Assembly: GCF_004923295.1 (NCBI RefSeq)
Contig: NZ_CP039639.1
Location: 103,501 to 167,500 of the forward strand
DNA: 64,000 bases
DNA from: Azospirillum sp. TSH100
GTDB taxonomy: Bacteria > Pseudomonadota > Alphaproteobacteria > Azospirillales > Azospirillaceae
Reading direction: 5' to 3'
A program made the position numbers and the translations under genes. The notes below the pieces were generated by a model. It was not told where the DNA came from and searched no databases. It worked only from the letters and a program-made list of their open reading frames with translations. This document shows positions 44,084 to 53,139 of this stretch, piece by piece (the stretch's first letter is position 1; each line of letters begins with the position of its first letter).

Positions 44084-45556
44084 ATGACCGCAGCAAAAAG
44101 CGCCGTCGCTGTCAGCAGCCTGGTGCCCGCGCGGATGGACCGGCTGCCCTGGGCGCGGTTCCACTGGATGGTGGTGGTCGGGCTGGGCGTCAGCTGGATC
44201 CTCGACGGCATCGAGATCCAGCTGATCTCGGCCTCCGGCTACAAGGAAAGCCTGGGCATGTCGAGCGCCGAGGTCGGGCTGGCCGGCACCATCTATCTGA
44301 TCGGGCAGGTGGTGGGCGCGCTGGTCTTCGGCCGGCTGACCGACCGCTGGGGGCGCAAGCGGCTGTTCATCACCACGCTGGCACTCTACCTGATCGCGTC
44401 TGGCATCGCCGGCTTCGCCTGGACCCCCTGGTTCCTCTATGTCTGGCGCTTCGTCGCCGGGATGGGCATCGGCGGCGAATATGCCGCCGTCAACTCCGCC
44501 ATCGACGAGCTGATCCCGGCGCGCTTCCGCGGCCGGGTCGACATCGCCGTCAACGGCACCTATTGGGCCGGCGCGATGATCGGGGCGGTCGGCAGCGTCT
44601 TCCTGCTCGACCATTCGCTGGTGCCGGAAAATCTCGGTTGGCGCATCGCCTTCTTCATCGGGCCGCTGCTGGGCCTGATCATCATCCATCTGCGCCGGCA
44701 CATCCCGGAAAGCCCACGCTGGATGGTCACCCACGGCAGGGAGGCGGAGGCCGAACGCATCGTCGACGACATCGAAGCCAGCGTGCGCGCGCAGGGCAAG
44801 AGTCTGGCGCCGGTCGATCCCAAGCGGGCCATGCACATCGTTCCGGAGGATTCCGTATCCTGGAGCCAGCTTGTCGACGTGTTCTTCCGGCAATACCCGA
44901 CACGCACAATCCTGGGCGTGACGATGATGGTGACGCAGTCCTTCCTCTACAACGCGATCTTCTTCACCTACGCGCTGGTCCTGCAGAATTTCTACCATCT
45001 CGACCCGTCGCAGACTGCGGTCTATTTCTTCCCCTTCGCTGCCGGCAACCTGATCGGGCCGCTGCTGCTGGGTCCGCTGTTCGACAGTGTGGGGCGGCGG
45101 CGGATGATCTTCGGCACCTATCTGCTGGCGGGGGTCGTGCTGCTGGTCTCCGCCTTCCTGTTCCGCCAGGGGGTGCTGACCGCCAACACGCACACGATCT
45201 TCTGGTGCGTCTCCTTCTTCTTCGCCTCGGCCGGCGCCTCGTCCGCCTACCTGACGGTCAGCGAGATCTTCCCGCTGGAGGTGCGGGCGCAGGCGATCTC
45301 CTATTTCTTCGCCATTGCCCAGGTGGTGGGCTCCACCGGCCCGCTGCTGTTCGGCTGGCTGGTGGGGGAGGGGACGGAGCGCGACCCGCTGTTCTGGGGC
45401 TATGTGCTGGGATCGGTCGTGATGATCTTCGGCGGGGTGGTGGCGCTGGTCTATGGTGTCGATGCCGAAGGCAAGGGGCTGGAGGACATCGCCGAACCGC
45501 TGACCAAGGCCGACCGCCACCGTAGGGTGGGGGAGGCGGCAGTGGAGACGGTCTGA
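44084..45556 (+). CDS. MFS transporter, sugar-porter-like
   Basis: 490 residues from ATG 44084; the open frame upstream is a shadow of the permease genes. Twelve membrane segments are expected. The loop 2-3 motif GRLTDRWGRKRLF and the loop 8-9 counterpart LFDSVGRRRMIFG are both present, and WILDGIEIQLISA lies in the first helix. PESPRWMVTHGREAEAERI after TM6 is the sugar-porter-type PESPRWL motif. The substrate could be a sugar or an organic acid. It is divergent from the ABC operon, so it may answer to the same LacI regulator. The next gene converges on it. Confidence 0.86.
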   Translation: MTAAKSAVAVSSLVPARMDRLPWARFHWMVVVGLGVSWILDGIEIQLISASGYKESLGMSSAEVGLAGTIYLIGQVVGALVFGRLTDRWGRKRLFITTLALYLIASGIAGFAWTPWFLYVWRFVAGMGIGGEYAAVNSAIDELIPARFRGRVDIAVNGTYWAGAMIGAVGSVFLLDHSLVPENLGWRIAFFIGPLLGLIIIHLRRHIPESPRWMVTHGREAEAERIVDDIEASVRAQGKSLAPVDPKRAMHIVPEDSVSWSQLVDVFFRQYPTRTILGVTMMVTQSFLYNAIFFTYALVLQNFYHLDPSQTAVYFFPFAAGNLIGPLLLGPLFDSVGRRRMIFGTYLLAGVVLLVSAFLFRQGVLTANTHTIFWCVSFFFASAGASSAYLTVSEIFPLEVRAQAISYFFAIAQVVGSTGPLLFGWLVGEGTERDPLFWGYVLGSVVMIFGGVVALVYGVDAEGKGLEDIAEPLTKADRHRRVGEAAVETV

Positions 45557-45589
45557 CGATGTCCTTGCCCGTCAGTTGGTGCCCGTCAA

Positions 45590-46954
45590 TCAATGGGCCA
45601 GCGTTGCCTGCGCCTTCAGCGCACCGGCCGGGGCCGGGTGGCGGCGAAGGGCGAACACGGCCAGCGAGGCGAGCAGGGCGGGGACGACCGCCGCCAGCAC
45701 GACGCCTTGCGCGGTCCAGCCGGCACCCAGCAGCGCGCCGCCGGCCACCGGCCCGATGATGGATCCGATGCGGCCAATGCCGAGTGCCCAGCCCACGCCG
45801 GTCGAGCGGATCGCCGTGGGATAGATGCCGGCGGCCAGCGCGTTCATGCCGATCTGGGCGCCGACCACGCCGAAGCCGGCCAGGAAGATCGCCGGCATCA
45901 GCAGCCACAGGTCATGCGCGCCGAAGGCGACGCCGACGATGAACAGGGCCGACGCGGCATAGGCGGTGCCGAGCACCAGATGCGGGTTCATGCGGTCGAT
46001 CATGCGGCCGAGCGTGATGGCGCCGACCACGCCGCCGAGATTCAGCACGGCGGTGGACAGGATCGCGGTCTGGATCGGCATGCCGCTGGCGCGCAGCAGC
46101 GACGGCAGCCAGTTGACCAGGAAATACATGACCAGCAGGTTCATGAAGAAGGCCGCCCACAGCAGCAGCGTGGTGCGTGCCCGCCCGTCCTGGAACAGCT
46201 TGGCGACGGTGAAGCCGGCGGCCTTCGGCTCATGCAGGACGAAGTCGGTGCCGGCCTCGATGCGGGCGGCGTTGTCGGGATCGAGACGCCGGAGAATGGC
46301 GGCGATCCGTTCGCGCGGGGCATGGCTGGCGACCAGATAGCGCAGCGATTCCGGCAGGAAGGCGATCAGGACCAGCAGCACCGCCAGCGGGGCGATGCCG
46401 CCGACGATGAACACCGACTGCCAGCCGAAGGCGCCGATCAGCGGCGCGCTGATGATGCCGCCGATGGTCGAGCCGAAGGGGAAGCCGCAGAACATCACGG
46501 TGACCAGCGTCGCCCGCAGCCGCGCCGGCGCATATTCCGAGGTCAGCGCGATGATGTTCGGCATCGCCCCGCCCAGCCCGACGCCGGTCAGGAAGCGGTA
46601 GAGCAGCAGCTCGTTCATCGTGCCGGCCCAGGCGGTCACCAGCGAGAAGACGCCGAAGATGAGCATGGACAGCAGGATGATGCTCTTGCGCCCGAAGCGG
46701 TCGGCCGCCGGGCTGAGCAGGAAGGCGCCGACCGTCAGGCCGGCGAGGCCGGCGCCGAAGATCGGGCCGAAACCGGCGACGTTCATCCCCCATTGTTCGG
46801 CGATGACCGGTGCCACATAGGCGATGGCCTGGGTATCGAAACCGTCCAGAAGCGCGATCAGCGCGCACAGCGCGGTGATCAGGAACTGGAACCGGCCGAA
46901 CCGCGCGCGTTCGATCGCGGCGGTCACGTCGATGACGTGCTGCTGTCCGGGCAT
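45590..46954 (-). CDS. MFS aromatic-acid:proton symporter (AAHS family)
   Basis: 454 residues, 12 membrane segments. The AAHS marker in the first helix is ALIALLDGFDTQAIAYVAP, whose Asp is essential in PcaK. The loop 2-3 motif is SPAADRFGRKSIILLS. GVGLGGAMPNIIALTSEYAP is also typical. It is downstream of the salicylate/gentisate operon on the same strand, so uptake of salicylate, gentisate or a related hydroxybenzoate is the likely job. Confidence 0.9.
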   Translation of the reverse strand: MPGQQHVIDVTAAIERARFGRFQFLITALCALIALLDGFDTQAIAYVAPVIAEQWGMNVAGFGPIFGAGLAGLTVGAFLLSPAADRFGRKSIILLSMLIFGVFSLVTAWAGTMNELLLYRFLTGVGLGGAMPNIIALTSEYAPARLRATLVTVMFCGFPFGSTIGGIISAPLIGAFGWQSVFIVGGIAPLAVLLVLIAFLPESLRYLVASHAPRERIAAILRRLDPDNAARIEAGTDFVLHEPKAAGFTVAKLFQDGRARTTLLLWAAFFMNLLVMYFLVNWLPSLLRASGMPIQTAILSTAVLNLGGVVGAITLGRMIDRMNPHLVLGTAYAASALFIVGVAFGAHDLWLLMPAIFLAGFGVVGAQIGMNALAAGIYPTAIRSTGVGWALGIGRIGSIIGPVAGGALLGAGWTAQGVVLAAVVPALLASLAVFALRRHPAPAGALKAQATLAH

Positions 46955-47052
46955 GTGCCCCTCCCAATGATGTATGGTGTCCGGTCCGGATCGTTGTCCG
47001 GCCGGCCGGCGGCTGTCTCGGGACCGCCGGCCGTTCGCCCCTCTTTAGGGGC

Positions 47053-48117
47053 TTAAGTCCGCTGTTCGCGGTAGAGGCCCAGCTTTTCCTGGGCGGTGCG
47101 GTCGGAATAGCCGAACAGCACCAGATCGCTGCCGGCCTGGATCGTCAGCTCGTCCCAGCTCGGCACGACGATCACGTCGCGCTCCGACAGGGCGAACTCG
47201 CGGTCGCCGACCCTTGCGTGGCCATGGCCGTCCACCACCACGAGGACGGTGCCGTCGGTGGAGCGGCGCGGCTTGGTCTCGAAGCCCTTCGGCAGCAGGC
47301 GGACATGGGCCGAGATGGTCGGCATGATCGCCCCGCCGTCGGCAGGGTTGATGAACTCCAGCGCATGGCCGATCCAGGGATCGGGCGTCTCCGCCGCCGC
47401 CAGGGCGTCGAGGCCGACCCGCCATTCCGGATAGGGATAGTGGAACAGCGGCTGGTGCGCTGGCCGGCGGTCGGCGGTGGTGCCGCGCATCGGCCGCATG
47501 TTGTGGCCGTAGCGGGCGCTGCTGTCGCCGGGCCGCACCGTCTCGGGATGGGCGGGCTGGCCGAGATGCTCGGCGAAGCTGGCGTCGAAATGGCGAACGG
47601 TCGGGATGTCCAGCCCGTCGAGCCAGATCATCGGCTGGTCGGTGGTATTGCCATGGTCGTGCCACTGCCAGTTCGGCGTCAGCACGAGGTCGAAGGGGTT
47701 CATCACCGCCTTCTCGCCATCCACCGCGGTGTAGGCGCCATGGCCCTCCATGACGAAGCGCAACGCCGACTGGCTGTGGCGGTGGCAGGGCGCCACCTCG
47801 CCCGGCAGGATCATCTGCAACCCGGCATAGAGGCTGGTGGTGATGCCGGCGGTGCCGGGCGTGCCGGGATTCTCCAGGATCAGCACGCGGCGTTCGGCCT
47901 TCTCGGCGCTGATCAGGTCGCCGGCCCGCATCAGATGGGCGCGGGCGGTGGCATAGTCCCATTTCGCCGCCACCGTCGGGGCGCGCGGAGTCGGGGTGAC
48001 CAGCGCGCCCAGCACCTCCCACAGGGGATAGAGATGCTGGGGCCGCATCGCCTCGTAGAGCTGGCTGAGCTGGGCGTCGGTGTCGTTGCTGAGCAGTCCG
48101 TGGCTGTCGGGGGCCAT
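47053..48117 (-). CDS. nagI: Gentisate 1,2-dioxygenase
   Basis: 354 residues from the Met at 48117, the usual length for this bicupin ring-cleavage enzyme. The first cupin has PGEVAPCHRHSQSALRFVMEG, whose His pair and Glu/Gln positions bind Fe(II), and LVLTPNWQWHDHGN supplies the third His. The C-terminal cupin is degenerate, as in the family. It opens gentisate to maleylpyruvate. The stop is about 100 bp from the AAHS carrier, and the ferredoxin gene ends 4 bp upstream. Confidence 0.92.
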   Translation of the reverse strand: MAPDSHGLLSNDTDAQLSQLYEAMRPQHLYPLWEVLGALVTPTPRAPTVAAKWDYATARAHLMRAGDLISAEKAERRVLILENPGTPGTAGITTSLYAGLQMILPGEVAPCHRHSQSALRFVMEGHGAYTAVDGEKAVMNPFDLVLTPNWQWHDHGNTTDQPMIWLDGLDIPTVRHFDASFAEHLGQPAHPETVRPGDSSARYGHNMRPMRGTTADRRPAHQPLFHYPYPEWRVGLDALAAAETPDPWIGHALEFINPADGGAIMPTISAHVRLLPKGFETKPRRSTDGTVLVVVDGHGHARVGDREFALSERDVIVVPSWDELTIQAGSDLVLFGYSDRTAQEKLGLYREQRT

Positions 48118-48121
48118 GGCG

Positions 48122-48448
48122 TCACGCCTCCTCGATCTGGACATGGAGGATGCCGTCCTCGATTTTCACCGGAAAGCTGCGGACCGGCACGGTGCAGGGG
48201 GCGCCGGCCGCAGCACCGGTGCGGACGTCGAACAGGCCCTGGTGCAGCGGGCATTCGATCAGGTGGCCGTCGAGATAGCCGTCCGACAGGAAGGCCTGCC
48301 CGTGGGTGCAGACGTCGGAGGTGGCGAAATACTCGCCCTCCACGGCATAGAGCGCGATGCGCTGGCCGCCGGCCTGGGCGCGGGCGACGCCGTCCTGCTC
48401 GACGGTGGCGGCCGGGATGGTCTTGTGCCAGGTGGTGGTCACTGTCAT
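48122..48448 (-). CDS. nagAb: Rieske-type ferredoxin of the salicylate 5-hydroxylase
   Basis: 108 residues from the Met at 48448. The Rieske cluster ligands are C-T-H in SDVCTHGQAFLSDG and C-P-L-H in ECPLHQG, the standard arrangement. It carries electrons from the FAD reductase (encoded divergently at 50366) to the oxygenase. It is 11 bp downstream of the oxygenase small subunit in the same operon. Confidence 0.94.
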   Translation of the reverse strand: MTVTTTWHKTIPAATVEQDGVARAQAGGQRIALYAVEGEYFATSDVCTHGQAFLSDGYLDGHLIECPLHQGLFDVRTGAAAGAPCTVPVRSFPVKIEDGILHVQIEEA

Positions 48449-48459
48449 GGGAATACCCC

Positions 48460-48963
48460 TCAGGCCGGATAGATCAGGCTGTTGGCGATCATCTCGGAAT
48501 CGAAGACGACCACCCGTTCCGCCAGACGCAGGCGCTCCGCATCCTCGACCAGACGGTCGTGGCAGACGCCGCACAGCACGATGTTCGGCTGCTGGTCGAT
48601 CAGCGTCTGGACCATCAGCAGGTTGTGGCGGGCGCGGATGCCGTCGGTGCCCGCCGTCACCCGCAGCGGGCCGGGGAAGCGGCGGTAGTAACGCGGGGCG
48701 TACATCTGGGTCTTCAGCAGGCCGGTCACCCGGTCCTGCAACATGCCGCGGCTTTCCGCCTGCATGGTGCAGAGCATGTAGCCGCGCTCGTGGTTCTCGC
48801 GCGGGACGACGCGGTAGAGGCACTCCGCGGTGAAGAAGTCCGGCCACTCCTCCAGCCGCACATCGTCGAGCGCGTCGTAATAGGCGTCGTAGAAGTCGCG
48901 GACGCGGGCGCGCAGCGCCGCATCCGCCGCCATGCCGGGGCGGTCCATCGTCAGCGTGCTCAT
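48460..48963 (-). CDS. nagH: Salicylate 5-hydroxylase small (beta) subunit
   Basis: 167 residues with the SnoaL-like fold of ring-hydroxylating oxygenase beta subunits (RVRDFYDAYYDALDDVRLEEWPDFFTAECLYRVVPREN; later RHNLLMVQTLIDQQPNIVLCG). It has a structural role in the alpha3beta3 enzyme. The start overlaps the large-subunit stop by 4 bp (ATGA). Assignment to salicylate 5-hydroxylase rests on the flanking gentisate pathway. Confidence 0.9.
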   Translation of the reverse strand: MSTLTMDRPGMAADAALRARVRDFYDAYYDALDDVRLEEWPDFFTAECLYRVVPRENHERGYMLCTMQAESRGMLQDRVTGLLKTQMYAPRYYRRFPGPLRVTAGTDGIRARHNLLMVQTLIDQQPNIVLCGVCHDRLVEDAERLRLAERVVVFDSEMIANSLIYPA

Positions 48964-50231
48964 AGCCCCATCACCTCGCGCCAGTAGCGGTACATGCCGC
49001 GGATCGCGGTTTCGGTGACCATGTGGTCGGTGGGGGCGATGTCGTGCCCGCCCATCGTCACCAGCGCCTCGGCATCGGGGGAGGCGGCGAAGCCCTGCTG
49101 GCACATCTCGATCACCTCGCCGTCGTCGGCCGAGACGAAGCCGGCCGGGCCGAACAGGTTGGCCTGCCGGGTGCGCCGCAGCTTCATCTCCGGCGTGTCG
49201 TCGGCGTAGCACCAGTGGGTCCAGTGGAAGTCGAAGCCGCCGGCCCCGGTCGGCACGATCTGGCGCGTGGTCAGCGAATTGACCTGCTGTTGCAGGATGA
49301 CGCTGGGGAAGATGGTGATCATGCCCACCGTCTCGTCGCCGGGGAACTCGTTCACCACGTCGAGGATGCGCGGGTCGGCCAGCTTCAGGTCGCCCTGGAA
49401 GTTGCGCATGTCGGCGGTGACGTCGTTGACCTCCTGCGCGCCCTTGCGGCTGATCAGGATGCCGTGGCGGCCGGTCTCGTCGATGTCGACAGCGGATTTC
49501 TGGTCGGCGCGGAACAGGCCGAAGGTGACGAAGAACACATGCAGCAGGCCCGCATGGTACGGGTCCTTGATGTTCTCCATCATCAGCTTCCAGTTGCCGG
49601 GAATGTGCTGGCGGTTGTAGCCGAGCACCTCCAGCTTCCGGCCGTCATAGACGCGCGTGTAGTGCTTCCAGAACTTCTCGCCGAGATACTCGCGGAAGGG
49701 CGGGGTGTCGTCGGAGAAGGTCGCCCATACCACGCCGTTGACCACCTCGACCCGCAGGCGGCGCAGCCCGTGCTTCGCGGTGTCGAAATCGGCCGGCATG
49801 CCGCCCTGGCGCCGCACGCCGCGGCGGAAGGGAACGCCGATCAGCTCGCCGCGCAGATCGTAGGCCCACTGGTGATAGGGGCAGAGCAGGTCCTTGGTGT
49901 GGCCGGAGCGGCTTTGGCAGAACTTCACGCCGCGGTGGGCGCAGCGGTTCTCGACCACGCTGATCTCGTCCTCGGCGCTACGCACCACGATCACCGGCTT
50001 TTCGCCCAGAATGGTGGTCTTGAAGTCGCCGACCTTCGGGATCTCGGCCTCCAGCGCGCAGTAGAGCCAGTGCGGGCCGTACCAGATCCGCTCCAGCTCC
50101 CGCCGGTAGGTCTCCTCGTCCGAATAGACCCAGTAGGGAACCTGCGAGGTCCCGTCGCCGGTCCAGCGCTTTGGCGCCGGGCGGTCCTGCTGTGTGACGT
50201 CCCGGCTGGCGGGACTGCTGGCCGTGCTCAT
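48960..50231 (-). CDS. nagG: Salicylate 5-hydroxylase large (alpha) subunit, Rieske oxygenase
   Basis: 423 residues from the Met at 50231 (GGAGG 4 bases upstream). The Rieske centre is C97-x-H99...C117-x2-H120. The mononuclear iron site is in the segment DPYHAGLLH (His226 and His231 with an upstream bridging Asp223). With NagH, ferredoxin and reductase it converts salicylate to gentisate using NADH and O2. The cluster downstream degrades gentisate completely, which makes this substrate the most likely. A halosalicylate or other hydroxybenzoate cannot be excluded. Confidence 0.88.
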   Translation of the reverse strand: MSTASSPASRDVTQQDRPAPKRWTGDGTSQVPYWVYSDEETYRRELERIWYGPHWLYCALEAEIPKVGDFKTTILGEKPVIVVRSAEDEISVVENRCAHRGVKFCQSRSGHTKDLLCPYHQWAYDLRGELIGVPFRRGVRRQGGMPADFDTAKHGLRRLRVEVVNGVVWATFSDDTPPFREYLGEKFWKHYTRVYDGRKLEVLGYNRQHIPGNWKLMMENIKDPYHAGLLHVFFVTFGLFRADQKSAVDIDETGRHGILISRKGAQEVNDVTADMRNFQGDLKLADPRILDVVNEFPGDETVGMITIFPSVILQQQVNSLTTRQIVPTGAGGFDFHWTHWCYADDTPEMKLRRTRQANLFGPAGFVSADDGEVIEMCQQGFAASPDAEALVTMGGHDIAPTDHMVTETAIRGMYRYWREVMGL

Positions 50232-50253
50232 CGCTCCTCCGCGCATCTCGTTG

Positions 50254-50297
50254 GCAATGCGTATTGCATATCGTGCGATGAATTGTATATTGCGCAA
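50254..50297. promoter_or_regulatory. Divergent salicylate-cluster promoter with palindromes
   Basis: GCAATGCGTATTGC (50254-50267) and TTGCGCAA (50290-50297) are inverted repeats in the AT-richer 134-bp gap between the oxygenase and reductase genes. A rightward TTGCAT (50264) with TATATT (50286) at 16 bp spacing is a plausible promoter. The IclR regulator encoded nearby is the candidate ligand sensor. Confidence 0.5.
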
Positions 50298-50365
50298 CAC
50301 GAACGATGCGTCAAGGCCGAACCATCAGCGACAGAGACAGTTCGTCCACCAAGGAGGATGCGGGC

Positions 50366-51631
50366 ATGGAGACAGTCACGGATGCGGGCGTGGTCATCGT
50401 CGGGGCCGGACAGGCCGGTGGACGGGTGGCGCTGCTGCTGGCCCAGCGCGGCTATCCCGGTCCGGTGACTCTGGTCGGCGCGGAAACGCTGCCCCCCTAC
50501 GAGCGGCCGCCGCTGTCGAAGGAGATGCTGGCCGATCCGCGCCACCCGCTGCCGCTGCTGGTTCCGGCGGAGGAGTATGAGCGGCTGGCGATCGTGCTGC
50601 GGCTGGGCCGCCGCGTCACCGCCATCGACCGCGCCCGCCGCCGGGTCATGCTGGACGACGGGCAAAGCCTGCCCTATGGCCGGCTGGTTCTGGCCACCGG
50701 CGGTCGGCCGCGGCAGCTGCCCTTCACGCTGGAGCGCCTGCAGGTTCTGCGCACGGTCGAGGATGTCCGCGCCATCGCGGCGCGGGCGGAACAGGCGGCC
50801 AGCGTGCTGGTGATCGGCGGCGGCGTCATCGGGCTGGAGGTGGCGGCGACTCTGCGCCGGCGCGGGCTGGCGGTGACGGTGGTGGAGGTCGGCTCACGCC
50901 TGCTCGGCCGCAATTTCCCCGAACCGGTGGCCACCGCCATTGCCGAGCGCCACGCCGCCGAAGGCGTGACGGTCCGCACCGGGGTGCGGGTCCGCGCGAT
51001 CAGCGAGGATGACGCCGGGCTGCACGCCACCCTGTCCGACGGCGGCACGATCGGCGCCGACTTCGCCGTGGCCGGCATCGGCATCACGCCCGACACGGCG
51101 CTGGCCCAGGACTGCGGGCTGGTGACCGACGACGGCGTGGTGGTGGACGCCGACATGCGCTCGTCCGATCCGGACATCCTGGCGGTGGGCGACATGGCGG
51201 CGATTCCGGGACCGGATGGCCGGCCGATGCGCTGCGAGACCTGGCAGAACGCCAACGTCACCGCCGAACGGGCGGTGGCGACCATCCTGGGCGAGGCGAT
51301 CCCGCCGGGCGAGGCCAGCTGGTTCTGGACCGACCAGTATGACCTGAACGTGCAGCTGACCGGCGACACGATGATCGGCGATTCCGGCCGGTTGGTGGAA
51401 CAGCGCGCGACGGTGGCCGGCGGCCGGCTCTACCTGATGCTGGACGGCGATTGCCGGCTGGTCGGCGCGGCGGCGATCAATGCCGGGCGCGACATGAGTG
51501 TCTGCCGCCGGCTGGTCGCTGCCGGGGCCGTGCTGCCCGCCGATTTGCTGGAGTCCGACCGGTTCGACGCGCGGGCCGCCCGCGCGCTGCTCACGCCGTC
51601 TCCGGCCAGCGCCCGCCCAGTCGATGCGTGA
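50366..51631 (+). CDS. nagAa: FAD-dependent ferredoxin reductase of the salicylate hydroxylase
   Basis: 421 residues from ATG 50366 with GGAGG upstream. It is a putidaredoxin-reductase-type pyridine-nucleotide oxidoreductase: FAD motif VVIVGAGQAGGRVAL, PYERPPLSKEML, NAD motif VLVIGGGVIGLEVAATL, and DPDILAVGDMA. U2-type systems use a fused plant-type ferredoxin reductase instead, so this is a different reductase class in the NagAa role. It is divergent from the oxygenase operon. The last 41 bp overlap the convergent IclR gene. Confidence 0.9.
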   Translation: METVTDAGVVIVGAGQAGGRVALLLAQRGYPGPVTLVGAETLPPYERPPLSKEMLADPRHPLPLLVPAEEYERLAIVLRLGRRVTAIDRARRRVMLDDGQSLPYGRLVLATGGRPRQLPFTLERLQVLRTVEDVRAIAARAEQAASVLVIGGGVIGLEVAATLRRRGLAVTVVEVGSRLLGRNFPEPVATAIAERHAAEGVTVRTGVRVRAISEDDAGLHATLSDGGTIGADFAVAGIGITPDTALAQDCGLVTDDGVVVDADMRSSDPDILAVGDMAAIPGPDGRPMRCETWQNANVTAERAVATILGEAIPPGEASWFWTDQYDLNVQLTGDTMIGDSGRLVEQRATVAGGRLYLMLDGDCRLVGAAAINAGRDMSVCRRLVAAGAVLPADLLESDRFDARAARALLTPSPASARPVDA

Positions 51632-52358
51632 TCTCGCGACAGGCGTCCAGCAATTGCCCGCGCACCGCCGGATCCTCGTCGGCCTTGAAGGCCTGCGACG
51701 CGATGACCGAGACGACGAGGACCAGCTGGCCTTGCAGGTTGAAGACCGGTCCGGCCAGCGCGCGCAGCCCCGGCACCGTGGTGCCGTCGACGCCGGCGAT
51801 CAGCTCGCGCCGCACCTGCCGCCGGATGGCGTCGATGTCGATGGGGCCGTCGGTGCGGTCGCGCACCAGCTCGCGCTGGAGCACGTCGGACACGAAGGTC
51901 TCGTTCTGGAAGGCGAGGAAGACCTTGCCGGTCGCCGACTGGGTCAGCGGCAGCCGCGAGCCGATGGTCAGCGTGGTGTAGATCGGCGGCGAGCCGGGAT
52001 ACCAGCGCACGATGGTCGGCCCCAGATCGGCCCAGACCGCCAGCTGGAGGGTACGGCCGGTGGCATCCACCAGTTCCTGCGCGATCTTGCTGGCCTGCTC
52101 GAACACATCGAGCCGCGCCATCGCCGCCAGCCCCAGCCGCAGGGCGCCGCTGTGCAGGTCGTAGAGGGTGGTCGCCGGATCCTGCCGCAGGAAGCCGGTG
52201 TTGACGAAGCTGGCAAGGTAGCGGTGGGCCTGGCTGACCGACATCTCGCTGGCCTTGGCGATCTCGGTCAGCGTGCTCGGACGACCCAGCCGGACCAGGG
52301 CGTCGAGCACGCCCATGCCGATCTCCACCGATTGGATGCCCTTGCGCTTCGTCGTCAT
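51591..52358 (-). CDS. IclR-family regulator of the gentisate/salicylate genes
   Basis: 255 residues from the Met at 52358. Winged helix (MGVLDALVRLGRPSTLTEIAKASEMSVSQAHRYLASFVNTGFL) and the IclR effector domain (~80-245; LPLTQSATGKVFLAF). Relatives control aromatic catabolism (PcaR, PobR, GenR types). It lies between the reductase and the isomerase, divergent from the latter by 114 bp, so it can act on both transcription units. Its 3' end overlaps the reductase by 41 bp. Confidence 0.9.
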   Translation of the reverse strand: MTTKRKGIQSVEIGMGVLDALVRLGRPSTLTEIAKASEMSVSQAHRYLASFVNTGFLRQDPATTLYDLHSGALRLGLAAMARLDVFEQASKIAQELVDATGRTLQLAVWADLGPTIVRWYPGSPPIYTTLTIGSRLPLTQSATGKVFLAFQNETFVSDVLQRELVRDRTDGPIDIDAIRRQVRRELIAGVDGTTVPGLRALAGPVFNLQGQLVLVVSVIASQAFKADEDPAVRGQLLDACREITHRLGGRWPETA

Positions 52359-52472
52359 GCCGCCCGTCCCGTCCGAAATCCCCGGCTCACCGCAGGGCCG
52401 GCACCATAGCGCGGCGGCGCCCGGCGGAACACCCATTCCCGACCAGGAACCCTTGATGAGGAGGAGAGCAGC

Positions 52473-53111
52473 ATGAAGGTCTATGATTATTTCCGCTCCT
52501 CGGCCGCCTACCGGCTGCGGATCGCCCTCAACCTGAAGGGGCTGACCGCCGACCGCAGCTTCATCCACCTGCGCCGCAAGGAACAGAGCGCACCGGGCTA
52601 TCTCGCCGTCAACCCGATGGGGCTGGTGCCGGCGCTGGAGGTCGGCGGCCGGACGCTGACCCAGTCGCTCGCCATCATCGAGTATCTCGACGAGACCCAC
52701 CCCGACCCGGCGCTGCTGCCGCGCGATCCGCTCGACCGCGCCTGGGTGCGCTCGCTGGCGCTGGCCGTCGCCTGCGACATCCATCCCGTCAACAACCTGC
52801 GCATCCTGAACCATCTGCGCGATGCGCTGGGCCAGGACGAGGCGGCCCGCAACGGCTGGTACGCCCATTGGGTGGCCGAGGGCTTCCGCGGGCTGGAGGC
52901 GATGCTGGCCGGGGACGACCGGGTCGGCCGCTTCTGCTTCGGCGACACGCCGACCATCGCCGACATCTGCCTCGTCCCGCAGGTCTTCAACGCCGGGCGG
53001 ATGAACTGCCCGCTCGACGCCTATCCCACCATCCGCCGCATCGCCGCGGCGGCCGCGGACCTGCCGGCCTTCCAGGCCGCCGAGCCGGGTCGCCAGCCCG
53101 ACGCCGAATAA
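52473..53111 (+). CDS. nagL: Maleylpyruvate isomerase (zeta-class GST)
   Basis: 212 residues. The glutathione-binding N-terminal thioredoxin fold has YDYFRSSAAYRLRIALNLKGL with the SSxxxR active-site motif of the zeta class, and LTQSLAIIEYLDE. The C-terminal helical domain ends in FCFGDTPTIADICLVPQVFNA. It isomerises maleylpyruvate to fumarylpyruvate with glutathione. Maleylacetoacetate isomerase is the close alternative, but the next gene and the gentisate dioxygenase favour maleylpyruvate. Confidence 0.9.
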   Translation: MKVYDYFRSSAAYRLRIALNLKGLTADRSFIHLRRKEQSAPGYLAVNPMGLVPALEVGGRTLTQSLAIIEYLDETHPDPALLPRDPLDRAWVRSLALAVACDIHPVNNLRILNHLRDALGQDEAARNGWYAHWVAEGFRGLEAMLAGDDRVGRFCFGDTPTIADICLVPQVFNAGRMNCPLDAYPTIRRIAAAAADLPAFQAAEPGRQPDAE

Positions 53112-53139
53112 CAGCCTTTACACTGGAGGAAAGCCTGAA

